A DNA stretch of 51,644 nucleotides, from the NCBI RefSeq assembly GCF_022376445.1, contig NW_025955242.1, positions 1 through 51,644 of the forward strand, read 5' to 3'. Under the pieces are notes generated by a model, which worked only from the letters and a program-made list of their open reading frames with translations, was not told the origin of the DNA and did no database searches. The translations under genes were made by a program, and so were the position numbers. Positions 10,626 through 22,700 of the stretch are shown here, piece by piece. Each line of letters begins with the position of its first letter. Position 1 is the first letter of the stretch. Origin of the DNA: Fomitopsis serialis (taxonomy: Eukaryota; Basidiomycota; Agaricomycetes; Polyporales; Fomitopsidaceae).

Positions 10626-12152
10626 ACACGACCCAGACCTAGGTAAATATCCAGCGAGTCGCGGTCGACTCCGAGTTCGAGTCAGGGAGCGAACTAGGGC
10701 CATATTTATTATGCAATGGCTTCTGTTCAGACCACGTTATTAGCATATAGCAGAATATTGATATGCGCCCGCGGAACCGGTGCCGATGTGAGATAACGGC
10801 TCCTCGAAGGGAATTCCGTACAATGTGTATATTTATTAGGCTATAGCAGTGTGGTTCGGTGTCGCAGTGGCTGCCGCCACTGCAAACGGCAAGCGGTATG
10901 CGTGTTAATCGATAACCATTGGCTAGAGTACATGGTGCGAGCCTCGCTGGACAATTCAATGATGATCAACATAAAGGAGCGAACGAACGAGTAGTACCGG
11001 TACGACGGTACAGAATGCTCACAGTGACCACTGACACGACAGGTTGACTGGCACCGACATTCGTCCAGTCACTGGAATTGATACTTGCTCGTCAGCGAAA
11101 GCGCGCGTATGAACATGCAATGACTGCCAAGCACGCTTATCCGTGGTTGATCCGTGGTACCATTTTTCGCTACGAGTGCATCAGACAATTTGAACTTGAA
11201 CAATCTCCACAGGCGCCGAGCGGTGAGTACTATGTCACGCGTATCGAATCTCGATTGGTGACTCGGACAGTTGTCACACTCACTACAGTCACGGCTCGAT
11301 GTTGCAGCCTGTCCCAAACAGTGGTCGAGCATGAGCCGAGCTACTCACAGCAGTGGTCAAGCCAAGATGCATCCCGCTCTACAGGAATGTCAGGATGGAC
11401 ATTACCCTCATTGTGAGTTAGCAGTGGCGAAGGCAGTGGGCTAAACACGTGTAGGGTCTGTCTGCTGTTGCTTCTTCGGAGTACAACAGGTCGCAAGCCA
11501 AGAAGGACTGACGCGTACCAACGGCCTCTATTGTGGTCCATTTGTGGACAACTTCTCCCAGTGTCTATGGCACAGCTCTGCGGCATACGCGTACGGAGGC
11601 CGGCGGCAGCGTCACTGTTGGCGCCAATCGCACGCACCTGGCACGCACACCGCGATCGGGGAGGAGGCCTGGCTATAGAGGACGGTAAGTACTTAGATCC
11701 CTTGCTCTCCGCAATACCCATCAGTCACTTTGTACTGCGTACTAAAGAGTTGTTATCATCTGTTTAAAACAGACGTATTGTCCTTGAAACGGAAAGGCCG
11801 GGGGCGTATTGTCTGTAAGTCCGATAATGCAGGATTATGTGCGTGTGGCGGTGCCGGTCTCCGCCACTAAACCGTGTTCCAGTGGCTTCTCTGGACGTGT
11901 GCGAGAAACGCAGGTTGGGAAAGGTATAAAGATGAGTCCTCTCGCTGCGACGCGTGCACGGCTGTACACTTCCTCGACCTCCTCTATATCGCGCGACACC
12001 CGTCCCGCGATCCCCACAGTACCGCGCATCTCCATAGCCTGTCTTTTGAGTACCCTCAACTTCAACCCGCCGTAGTCAACCCAAGATTACTGCTCCCACC
12101 CAACGGCTTCCGACCTACCGTCGACCCATCTATATAACTGATCTGCTACGCT
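10626..12152. other. Gene-poor stretch with the likely promoter of the next gene
   Basis: No coding exon recognised. A TATAAA at 11925-11930 lies 228 bp before the start chosen for the gene at 12153 and is its most likely core promoter; the related gene B at 38171 also has a TATA-like box about 270 bp upstream. Confidence 0.4.
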
Positions 12153-13577
12153 ATGGACGGTGGCGCGCTCTCCCGAGGGGAGGTCACGTCTTCCAAAGCT
12201 GGAGTCCCTGCAAGTCCCATGGGCACATACAACGACGCTAAGGCCACAGCCTTCCCCATATCGGCAGCAAGAGAGGAGCCATACGACCCTCGCACTCCAC
12301 GCTACATCCCCCTGCCACGCTTATTCCAGAACCTTCAGTAGTATCGCCCGCCGTGAGCCATCGAATACTACTAAGAGAAAAACCTGGCTTCCCTGGAATC
12401 CTCGAAGATGGGCGATGGACAGTGCGGCACCCGCATGTGCAGACCTACCTCATGAACCTAGGCAATGTCTACGCCGAGGCGACCGGTTTCACTGGTGCAA
12501 GCACCTCTAGGGACGAACCAGAGAGATACGTATATGGGTGCATTGACGTTGGACGCATCGAAGATGTCGGACAAGTCATCGGCGCGACCTTGGACGATGT
12601 CATGTCGGAAGCCGTCTTGACCCTCGCTGCTTTGGAAGTTATGGACACAGTCAGACATCCGGCGCACTTCGCTCTTTGGGGAGTGAACGTGCGCGACCGC
12701 ACCATTGAAATCGTCAAGCGCGTACAAGGCAAGCTCCTCACGCTGCGCTCGTTGATATATTATATTGAGACGAGGCGCAGCTAGCAGATATATCGTGTCA
12801 AGCAAGACATGGGATCGCTTTAGCGAAGAAACTCAGCGAATACTTCAGCGGGCAGTTTACCCCGAAGTAAAGGCGAAGCAGTCTACCAAGAGGGTCACTC
12901 GGGCACAGAAGCTGAAAGCCATTGCGAAGGATAATTCGAAGACCAAGCTCCAAGCTGCACGTCCGGTCCTGCGTGAGCGCAAAACGAAGAAGAGCGCGGC
13001 GAAGGGTTCTGGAGGCGTGCCGACTACTACATTGAGACGTTCGAGCAGGCTTGCGCCTCTGGTAGAAGAGCGGACACAGACCGCTGATCTGTTACTGCAC
13101 CACGCGAGCGAACAAGGCGCAGATGTCATGGCCACCGACTTGGGGCTCGACGGATGTGACACGGCTCAGCATGCTATTGCATCGTCGGACCCCGAGCTGC
13201 CGCGGCCAACTCAGACGACTCATGAGCGTTCGGTCCCTGCGCAGCTTTTGGTCGCGGAGGCGTTACTTCAGCTCTCAACATCGATACACCCAGATGACCT
13301 CAGGACAGTCCGCGGCGACTCCATGGAGACCTCGCGATCCTTGACGGCTGTGGCCGAAGCGGGCGCTGGCGGCAAGGTGGCGGGAACGAAACGGAAAGCA
13401 TCTGAGGCCGTAGAAGACGATGGCTCAGCGGAACCGCAGTCCGTGGTTGAGAAGCCAAGACGTACATTGAGGTCGGCGCGCCCGGCTACGGCGAAAGGCA
13501 AAATGTTCGCGGCTGAGATGGCGGCCGCCCAAGAGAAGGCGCAGGCCATTAGAGCCAAACGAGCCAAACGTTCGTAA
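12153..13577 (+). CDS. Unknown-family protein, copy A (possibly frame-broken)
   Basis: Unrecognised family, clearly related to the gene at 38171-39789. Shared features, in order: (R)(D/E)EPY near the N-terminus; ILEDGRW followed by HP; a G-R-x-EDVG-x-(V/L)IG segment; (R/H)HPAHFA(L/I)W; then a long low-complexity basic tail with a nuclear-signal-like K-x-KRKA and a KR-rich end. The N-terminal part starts at ATG 12153 but lies in a different frame from ILEDGRW; homology switches frame between about 12290 and 12330 with no GT donor between, suggesting a small indel or an unseen intron. A later intron, 12729-12780, fits only as a GC-AG intron (AAG/gcaagc), and it falls where copy B has a GT-AG intron. 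The last exon is 12781-13577. Likely nuclear from its basic tail (inference). No function can be assigned. Confidence 0.6.
12729..12780 (+). other. Probable GC-AG intron
   Basis: No GT donor here gives the correct phase for the downstream frame. AAG followed by gcaagc is a close match to the known GC-donor consensus and restores the frame. Copy B has a normal 53 bp intron at the equivalent place (38742-38794). Confidence 0.55.
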
Positions 13578-15666
13578 GTTATTGTTATATGATATCCTCT
13601 GTTTTATTGCGACCCTGTTACATGCGTATACCCTTGGACACAGTGACTCGCGTAGCTTGTATCAGCCGCTCCGAACACATGTGTTGTACTAGTCCGATCT
13701 CCTCCCTGCGGCCCTATACCCATCAGCTATACCCGGGCATTCTCAATCAAACTCCGTTGTTTGGATTGACAGCATGATATGTTACGCCCTTGAAACCAAG
13801 GTATACTTTGTAAGCAGAACAGCGACGACAAAACGGAGAAAGCGTGGATAGGACATGGATGCTGTGAACTGGGCCTGAAGGCCTGACATTCAGGCTGGTA
13901 GTAGTACGCGCGTCGCGGCGAGTCGATCGCAGCGACACCGCGTCGCGATCACGTGATAGCTATACCCGAGTTTTCGCGTAGCGTGCGGTGGCGAGTCGCT
14001 GTGAACCAACCTCCGTCCTATTCATCTTGCTTTTTGCCTCATGCATCTGTGCGCAGATTCTATCGTCGCTGTTATGCTATGCCAGAACTGATACATGGCA
14101 CCCGGTGTGGGAGCTCCGCTAAAAGCCTGTGGGAATTTCACGGACGACAGTGACATCTTCGCAAGCTGCGGCGCTGGTGGCATTCACGGGAGTTCCTGAT
14201 CTCGCAGCGGGACCATCGCAGGCATTTGAAACGTATATTTTAACACTGTTCAGAATGCTGGAGAGTGGTATCGTGCGTACACATACACACAGCTGATGTG
14301 ACCCAGGCCATGCCAGCGTATAGCACAGTGGTTGGAGACCACTGACGTTGTCCGGAAGTGTGCCCCCGATCCGCTGCTTCCGGATGCATGCGAAATTGAT
14401 ACCTTCTATGATTCCTTTCGACAGCCGACTGGGACGACATGCTAGCGTCGGGGACAATTCCAGAGTAATGTTGTTCGCTGGCAATCTTACTTCCGTATGA
14501 TGATAACGCCTACAGATAGGGGAATCTTGCGGCTGAAAAGCGTGAAATTGTCACATCGGGCATGTGGAGCTGGATACGGGGCGCTGCTGGTGGATGCCCC
14601 AGGTAGAAGGTACGCACATTCCCGGCAACATCAAAGATACCTCCAACAAATATTCTTGGCCGCTGTTTAGCATCCCCGGGCACGCGAAGTCCCTTTAACT
14701 TGGAACAAGATCAGTAAGGTACGAACAGCCATGCTCAGTCATACATGACAATGTCAGTCTCACGCGAATCGTCGAATTGCTGGGCCAGAGTTTCTAAGGT
14801 TGCGAACCGTTGCGTCTGTATTGCTACCATAAGCAATCTACACTTCATTTACCGGAGGAAGCATCGCAAATGTATCGTCTAGTGCACCTTAATCGACATC
14901 GACATTGCCACAGTGATTTCCAAGCGTTCTTCCATCGCCCAATATTGATGGAATCCCACCAGACGGTCTGCTCACATGAACATTGGTTCCTTGGCGGTAC
15001 TGAATGCGACGAAGCCGCTTACCAAGTTCCTTCCAGGGGCCCACCTGGAAGTTGCTTCGGACGCATCTTCCGCCGCGATGCACAAGGGCATTGAACAGCA
15101 AAGCTCCTGCAAGAAATGGTCGCACACAAGGTCATCAAGACGAGCATCCGACCATTCACCGGCGCCAGGGCCTCCGGCGGCCGCCCATACCGGCAACCCT
15201 GGCTCCACTCACACCCAGGAGCGTCAAACACTTGTAGCTCGGCGGTACCGATATGTACCAGGGTCAGCTGTCGTCCTCCATCTGCCCGAGTCCGAGGTAC
15301 AGGGTCCCCGACGTCTGCGACGAGTAGCGGGTGCAAATTGCATTCTGGCGAGTGATTCGAATCAATTTGTCTCTCATGCGACTCAAAATGCATGCAGCGT
15401 GAAGTCCATTCACTCCCGCTCTGCGCATGGCCTGCACATCCAAATTGAAACGCATCTCGGCTCTGTGCTGGGCGCTTGCACCATCGAGCGCCCAGGGCAT
15501 GCTCGGCCCGGCACCGGGAAATACCGCACGTCGATATCACCGTGAGAGGCGGCCCGGCGGACCGTTTGGGCCCCCCGTCGCCTCCGTCGCCATAAGTACC
15601 TGCTGCCGATGCACAAATCCCGGTCATATACCTCCCTCCCCGTTCGCCTACCGTCCTCTTTCAGTC
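13578..15666. other. Unresolved region; possible minus-strand gene
   Basis: On the minus strand, several stretches look coding-like but could not be joined: around 15430-15230 (including LHPLLVADVGDPVPRTRAD and VHIGTAELQVFDAPG), 15120-14890 (GALLFNALVHRGGRCVRS and GKRLRRIQYRQGT) and 14484-14119 (NACDGPAARSGTPVNATSA). If real, this would be one multi-exon gene divergent from the aldolase gene at 15667. No family motif was recognised. Confidence 0.25.
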
Positions 15667-16974
15667 ATGCAGAACGGAACCGCGAACGGCCACCACGTCG
15701 TACGGCCTCTAGTGCCCGGCATCTTCGCCCCAATCCCGACGTTCTACCAGCCGGAGACGGAGGATCTCGGTGCGTTCACTTTCCCCACCTTTCCTTTGCG
15801 TTGGTTTCGTAATTTGGTGGGGACTAAGGCTGACATCGGTCTGCCCCGTGCCTACCCATATTTGCGCAGATCTCGAGACACTCGCGAAACATGTCGTGCG
15901 TGCGGCCAAGGGGGGCGTGCGCCCACTGCTCGCTGGGTCGATGGGCGAGGGCGTGCACTTGACGCACAGCGAGCGCGTTGCGCTCATTAAGGCTGCGCGG
16001 GTAGCGTTGGACGAGGCAGGCTTCGAGACGATGCCGATCATCGCTGGTACGGGTACAGGGAGTACGCGTGAAACGGTCGAGCTGTGCAAGGAGGCTGCAG
16101 CAGCGGGTGCGGACTACACAATCGTCATCACAAGCGGATACTTCGCCGGCGTGCTCGGCAGTCACAAGAAGGCGCAGAAGGCGTTCTTCAAGGAGGTCTC
16201 GGAGAAGAGCCCTATTCCTGTGATCATCTACAACTGTGAGTGACCGAGCCGTTGCGGATTCACCCAGCAATACTCATCACACGCGATATTTGTCAGACCC
16301 TGGTGCGAGCGGAGGCATTGACCTCGATTCGGATACTATCACGGAACTGGCAGCAGAGTGCCCCAACCTTTGTGGTGTGAAACTCACGTCAGTGCAATGT
16401 GTCCTTGCTCTCCGAAAGCAGCTATTGACTCAACTCAAACAGCTGCGGAAACGTAGGTAAGCTCACGCGGATCTGCGCAACAGTTTCCGAGGATTCATTC
16501 TCTTCGCTGTATCCCCGGACAAACGCGAACGCTCCGTTCCTTGTCCTCGGCGGGTTCGTCGACTTCCTCCTCCCTGCATCGTATGCCAATGCGCATGGCG
16601 CCATCACCGGTCTGGGCAATGTCGCTCCCGTGAGTGGTCACCTGCAGCTGTGCTGATAACGGTCCCTCATGATCACCTCATAGTACACGCTCGTCAAACT
16701 CTACGAGTTAACCGTGGCCGTTCACAAAGATCCGTCACTCCTCCCGGAGGCCCAACGCCTCCAGGGCATCGCTGCCCGCGCAGACTTCACCATTGCCAAG
16801 GCAGGCATCTCCGGAACGAAGGCTCTCATGGAGAAGCTGTACGGCTATGGTGGTCTCCCGCGCAAACCCCTCCCGCCCATCGAGCCTGAGGCCTTTGAGG
16901 CGCTCTGGGCACATCCCCACGTCCAGGATATCGTGAAGGTTGAGCGAGAACTCAACGGCAAGAGTGCACCATAG
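15667..16974 (+). CDS. DHDPS-family class I aldolase
   Basis: Exons 15667-15769, 15870-16235, 16297-16387, 16443-16629, 16684-16974; 345 residues, all phases consistent. The fold is the (beta/alpha)8 barrel of the dihydrodipicolinate synthase / N-acetylneuraminate lyase superfamily. Seen: GIFAPIPTFY at the N-terminal strand, GSMGEG (the GxxGE substrate-carboxylate loop), GTGTGSTRETVEL, IIYNYPGASGG (catalytic Tyr of the triad) and GVKLT, whose Lys is the Schiff-base residue. Fungal members of this subgroup are usually 4-hydroxy-2-oxoglutarate aldolase-like or 2-keto-3-deoxy-L-galactonate aldolase-like (pectin sugar breakdown); the sequence alone does not separate these. It is unlikely to make lysine, since fungi use the aminoadipate route. 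No mitochondrial presequence is obvious. Confidence 0.88.
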
Positions 16975-19900
16975 ACGTTTGCGATACGATGTGTCGCAGG
17001 ACGTCCGTGGGCTGGATCGCAGCCGATATACGACTTAAACGAGACGCATGAGATGGAGAGATACGAGGCGCGCTATACACACTGTATTTCGTTGTACAAG
17101 ACATGTATTCTTTGACGTATCCCATCATGATGATCAATGACCTGCACGGGTATGTAATACCGCGGAGATGCTGATGCCAGGTTATACGTACTACTGTCCA
17201 GCTCTGTCCGCTCGCTGCCCATGCGACCTTGCGGATCTTGCGTCGGTTCAGTCGCGGAGTTACCGCTGAAATCCGTAAGCGTCAAAAGCTCTTCCGGAGC
17301 CTGCGAGTCGGTAGATGCGAGCTCAGCTGCGTGACGCGCAGTGGTTCCGGGACGCTTATGCTCACCGTATGCTCACATGCATCAAGCCGGTCACTTTGCG
17401 GGGTCGAGGTGGATGCGGGGTTGAACAATCGATGTGAGTCCCGTGCTGCGCGAGAAAGTTCAACAAGGTCAATCTCTTGACCCCGGGCCGTGCACAACAT
17501 TGAAGATCCGCGCTGAGCATAGATAAGTTAGTGACTGGATTTGTGGAGACGGTTTGGAGACAGACGCAAACCCCTCGGAGGGCCATGATGGGAGAACTCT
17601 GACCAGGAACCGCTTGCCTGCCGGGTGCTGAGACTCACCGAAAAGGAAGATGATTGAGTGTTGGACGCCCAGCGCTGGCGATGTCGTAAAACAAGGTGTT
17701 GTTGCATGACTGAAGAGATGCAACGGGATAATCTATCTTGTTTGCGTGCTTGTGTTTTGAGAGTCGTCGGTACGCGTCCGTGGGCGTCAGCATGAACGTA
17801 GAGAAAGTACATGGTCTGGAGCTCACAAGATTACTGAAGTGAATGCCATTGAAGATCGGGATACGGCCGCTTGAGACAGTACCGCACAATGGTGGGTGCG
17901 ATTTGCAACGACCCGACAGACCTATTGAATGGTGTGACGTGTCCTCCTGACCGAACGAAATCTCCCATCCAGCCCAACACTTGAAAATCAGCTCAAGCTT
18001 AAAGCGCGAGATGCCCAGCGAGCAATTGACATACACCATACCGCGAGATGTGGCGCCGTGATCAATGGAAACGATTCAGTCAGCCGCATCGCGGGATGAC
18101 AGCAACGGGAATGTGCGTCGCCTGTACTATCAATGGTGGTGAGTGCCAGCGCAGAATCTGCAGCAGGGGCTCACTGTTGACAGAGGAGGTCATTTGAAGG
18201 CCAGGCGGTGTATAGAGTCGAGAATGAGACTGAGATCCCCGGCTAACATGACTGGCGAGACGTGACAGTCACCGGCGACCCTGGACAAGTTGGGATCATC
18301 CTGCCGCGAACTTACGTACGAGCTTCTTGTGCCGCTGTGTCGGTTGCTCTTGTTGTCGCCACTTTGTACTGGTCGATACCTCATAATATCTTCGATGCCA
18401 TTGACGTGACACGACGACTCAGAGATGCGGCTGACTGGCGCAAAGCTGCGAAAAACTCGTCTTTGCGGATTGCAAGGCGCCGACAACTTTATTCGACACA
18501 CTGGCAGTAAAGGCGCCGATACATTCAGATCCGGGGCTCGTATCGCATCGCTAACGATGGTGAGAGCGGCGAACAAACCTTATGAACGGTTCCTCTCCTG
18601 CCATACTCCTTGCGTTCTGGGCGAAGTCTCTGGCGCGCCAGCAAGTAGCCACGGTACGTTTTGCGGCATAGCGGCACATCCGCGTGGTACTGGTAGGTCC
18701 AGTCCAGGTGGTGGAATAGAGTTCGAAACGTCGTGATGTGTCTGCTTGCAGGTCCTAGATGTCCACGTGTAACCAAGTTCGACGGACGCGAGGACTATGG
18801 ATATGGACGTACGTTCGATGCAGGGGTGCGCACGGGCAGAATGCCACTCCCGGGCCCTTCATACTGCCGGTGGGATCTAACACAGACAAAAATGCTCGTG
18901 AGTACAGTTATCATGAATGACGATGCTCGGAGATGTACTGCTCGAATCATGCACCGTTACCGCGTAAGCGGGGGGTAGTCGAGCCAATGCCTGAAGTGCG
19001 AGAGCATATGAATCGGGGCCATGGTACACTACCTTGCACTTGGCGGAGAGCTGGAGCGTTGTACCGTGGTCCCGAATCTTCCATTCTCATGGTATGTATT
19101 GTGACGAGTGCCCATGAAGGTTCTCGGCACAGTACATATGAGAAGGAAGATCGAGACCAGTGTGCGATAGTCAAACCTTCGAGGTTGGCGCGATGGCAAT
19201 GCTAGTTCCTTGAAGAGACGGTGTCCATCAGCTCTGAGGGTGTCTTACCCATCTTTGGGGGTGGGCATAACAAAGGTGATGATGTCGGCTGGTAGACGAT
19301 CAGCGCATTAATGGGTGGGAGTGTCGAGATGTTCTATCACAGACTTACTGTGGACGGTCAGAGCAACAGGGTTGCCCTCAGTGACACCGTCGCGTCGAGG
19401 TGCTCTGTCGGGTGGGCGATATGTGGGCGGGCGTTGTGTCCGAGGGAGGTGCAGGCTCTTCTGCCAGAGCCTCGCTCTTATATTGTGAACGGGCTAAAGA
19501 CCATCACAAACGTTTAAACACCGCCTCACAAGCATCGATATCGATTTGCATCGTCCACTGGTTGTCTTCCGCGCTGAGGCTGCGAGCGCACTATCGGGCC
19601 GGTGAGAGACCATACGTGCATGGTGCGGCGAGGGCACTTGATGTGCTAGTCATCCGCCGGCCGCTCCACGAGCAGAGACAGACATCCCTGTAATGCCGCA
19701 AAGATTGCCACCGAGGTTGACCCTCGATCCCATGGTCGTTCAAGGGCATGCTTGTGCGAGGCATGTTTGATCAGACTAGGCAGCGAGGAGATCCTCCGAG
19801 TCGACCCTCTCACCCTCACCTCTTCCTTCCAATTGGATCCCCCCCTAATACTCGCGGTGCCAAGCATGCGGCTCACCTGTTTCACAGCACCAGCCAGTAG

Positions 19901-20823
19901 TGGACGTGCATGCGCTCCCCTGTGAAAGGCGAGCTGATCAGCGATAAGTGGCGACCGCAAGGTCGGGAGATTGGATGCGTTCGATGGCGTTTCCGCAGAT
20001 CGCTTGTCGTTTTTGGTGTTCTTGCGCAACAAAGGGGAATCAGAGCAGGTCTACCGCCGTAGTTTGGTATAGGGGGGAGGGGAAGCCAGGTCGAGATGAC
20101 TGGTCCAGTTCGAAACCTCGACCGAAGTGGCCGTTCCGGTGGCACGGAAACATGTGACTGAAAGCGGACAAAGGGGACAAGAAACTGCTTCACCAGTGGC
20201 TCTTCCAATTCTGACACTGAATCCTGGATGTGCGTGACTTCGGCGCAGCCTTCCCTCCTGGCTCCCGTGGATTAATGTCCGCTTGTTCACGCAGGCCGTA
20301 CAACTGCTCCCGGCACACTTCGGGAGAACTGGAGTCTCGCTGCCAGACAGCACGCCGATTCTTTCATGCCACCACGCTCAGCAATTCAGTCCTAACGTGC
20401 GCGAACGGCGAGGTTCTGCGCTCTGTTTTGACACTCGTACACGCCCCACTCACTCTGACAGTAATACGCGGGGTCAATTGAACCACCGATAGGTTCGCTC
20501 ATAACACGAGGGAGACAGACGCCACCAAACTGGAGTCCTCCTTACGACATTCGTACGTGTGCCTGTTCATCATGGACGCTGACGCCGCCCGGTTCGGAAG
20601 TCTCAAACAGAGTTTTGAGTCTGACTGCCTCGGCGCGGTCCGAGCAACGAGGCGGGTCAGACGTTCCCGGATAGTAAGTTGGTTCCGAACCAGACTACCG
20701 TATGTCATCCGCCCGATTTGGACTACCCGCCTGGGCGCACGACACATCCGCCCATCCGTGCTTCCGCAAAGCCTATAATATTTACAACCTGCAGACAATG
20801 CTCTGACCTTCACAGACGACACC
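16975..20823. other. Long stretch without a recognised gene
   Basis: About 3.8 kb. Minus-strand frames at 17635-18039, 18190-18576 and 19646-20032 are open for 120-135 codons but have no motif, and I found no splice-consistent chain linking them. No transposon ends or RNA gene seen. It could hold a decayed gene. Confidence 0.35.
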
Positions 20824-21594
20824 ATGACCTCCACGATGACAACGCTTATGCCCCCGCCTCTGCACATCCAAGTTAGAGATGCGCAAGTTGTGCCGGTACC
20901 AACCGTGAGTCGGAGTATTTACCGGGGGTTTCTGTGTCTGATTTCTCGGTTCCAGAACGTAGACACGCGCAAGCCGTCCCCTCCCCAAGCTGATGCCCTC
21001 GTATCGATGATCCGCTCCCTCACGCTCGACGACGACTACTTCGAGCGACGAGCCTTGCGCTCCACCTGCATACAAAAGACCCCGGTAGACGACTTCCATC
21101 CGCAGTACAGCGAGATAATACCGGGTCTTTTCGTCGCCGACATGTACACCGCGACCTCGCCTGCCGTCCACCGCGGTCTAGGGGTCACGCACGTCGTCTC
21201 CGTGCTCAAGCAGGACTGCCCGCGGTTCTGGCAGAATCTGCAGCATGTCTGCGTTCCCATCGAAGACTCGAGGTCCGCCGGGTTACTGGGTCACCTTGAC
21301 TTCATCACGGATTGGATCCAGCATGCGTTGGAGCGCGGCGGCCAGGTGATGGTACACTGCGTGTGGGGCATGAGCCGGAGTGCAAGCGTTGCAATCGCGT
21401 TCCTCATGGCGACAAGGAGGATGTCACTGGACGACGCCTTTAGGCATGTTGTTTCAAGGCGCAAGATTGTCCGGCCAAATAGCGGATTCATGCAACAGCT
21501 CAAGGTCTACGAGCGGATTCTGAGGGCGAGGGAAGAGAAATCAAAGCGAGTGCAAAGGGTGTTCGCATCCATGAAGATACAGGAGTGGCGCTAG
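20824..21594 (+). CDS. Dual-specificity protein phosphatase
   Basis: Hydrolyses phospho-Tyr/Ser/Thr through a cysteinyl-phosphate intermediate. Exons 20824-20904 and 20956-21594, giving 239 residues. The 51 bp between them (gtgagt...ccag) is a multiple of three and stays open, but reads as an out-of-character insert, so I treat it as an intron. Seen: a DSP domain from about residue 75 with PGLFVADMYTA, VVSVLK, the general acid in PIED (Asp131) and the P-loop HCVWGMSRS with Cys162 as nucleophile, followed by a hydrophobic helix and VVSRRKIVRPNSGFMQQL, typical of the C-terminal part of the fold. There is no extra kinase-binding domain, so it resembles small atypical DSPs. Substrate unknown. Internal linker and C-terminal tail are basic and charged. 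Confidence 0.92.
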   Translation: MTSTMTTLMPPPLHIQVRDAQVVPVPTVSRSIYRGFLCLISRFQNVDTRKPSPPQADALVSMIRSLTLDDDYFERRALRSTCIQKTPVDDFHPQYSEIIPGLFVADMYTATSPAVHRGLGVTHVVSVLKQDCPRFWQNLQHVCVPIEDSRSAGLLGHLDFITDWIQHALERGGQVMVHCVWGMSRSASVAIAFLMATRRMSLDDAFRHVVSRRKIVRPNSGFMQQLKVYERILRAREEKSKRVQRVFASMKIQEWR

Positions 21595-22700
21595 AGACAC
21601 GATTTGAAGGAGCCGAAATCTGACGGTGTACGACTACTCTTGACGTTGCAACTCGAACCTTCACGCGTGCACGCCGTGTTGCCATATGATCGCGTGCCGA
21701 TTACAGGAAGTTTTGTAAGCGTATCTCGTTGATGATGTAGCCAGTGTGAGATGTCGGTCTTTCGGAGAGGTAATCTTGAAACCCAGCACATATCGTTTCG
21801 GTTGGCAGCGTAACGGTCAGTTATTCTTGCAACATCGTGTATTCGCCTCGCGTGCTCATTGCTTCCTGTCTCAGCGTGCTTCAAGGGGTCATGGCCTCAG
21901 TCATTGGACGGTGCAGCCATTGAAGGCACGTCGCGGACGAGTCTACAACCTCTACTTGGGATTTCATTGGACGATGCACTGCTCGTATTGTCCGCGAAGA
22001 CGGTTGGATCAAAGTGCACTGTTCATCGCAAAACTACCCGACAACTTGAACACCATTGCCCCACAGTGGGACGAACACGCGCTATCATCTGAGACTAGTA
22101 AATGGGATGGTTTGGTCAGAACTCAGGACACGTCGAACTTCAATGGAAACCCTTTTAAAGGTTGATTACATGCACCGGGCGGTGCGTGAACGACCTCTAT
22201 AGACAATCTAAAGTATCAGTATATCAGTATGCGTAGACAGGCCAGCGTACTACTTACTGGGCCCCGGGTTGTTAGACGCCAGGCTACACATGTAGGAGAG
22301 CACGTGCGTTGCCAGTGTACCTCAGTGCTACTCCTTTTCCACTACTTATCCCGCGTAATAGCGTGCAGAACTTGAAGATCGTGACAATGAATGGTTCGAC
22401 TTGAAACTTCCGAGACTTTTGTACCGACTTTAAGGCCTTGAGGGGTCAAGATCTCGAGAGATCCCGAACCAAGAACGAAGTATTAATCTCATTTTACTAT
22501 ACTGAAATCAGCTGCGGGGCTGATAGGCACAGTCAGCCGCTGTTGTCTCCGGGGCTCGTGCGATAGCTGCAGTACGCAGCTGAGTTGGTTGGCAACAACC
22601 CCTCTCCCCTTAAACAACATCTAAAGTGCGTGATTTGTGCATATTCTCGCTCCAGTTCTGACAGTCTCTTCTGCGTAGTACTGTTCTACGCATTTCGGGC
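21595..22700. other. Intergenic, no gene recognised
   Basis: Separates the phosphatase from the M20 peptidase, both on the plus strand. Only short open frames without motifs. Confidence 0.5.

Noticed and set aside
15019..15627. 202-codon minus-strand frame read as one exon
   Set aside because: Only its middle looks coding; the ends change character, so it was not called as a single-exon gene.
20905..20955. Treating the phosphatase as a single exon
   Set aside because: The 51 bp segment has a GT donor (gtgagt) and AG acceptor, and its translation (SRSIYRGF...) interrupts the sequence with an out-of-character hydrophobic insert.
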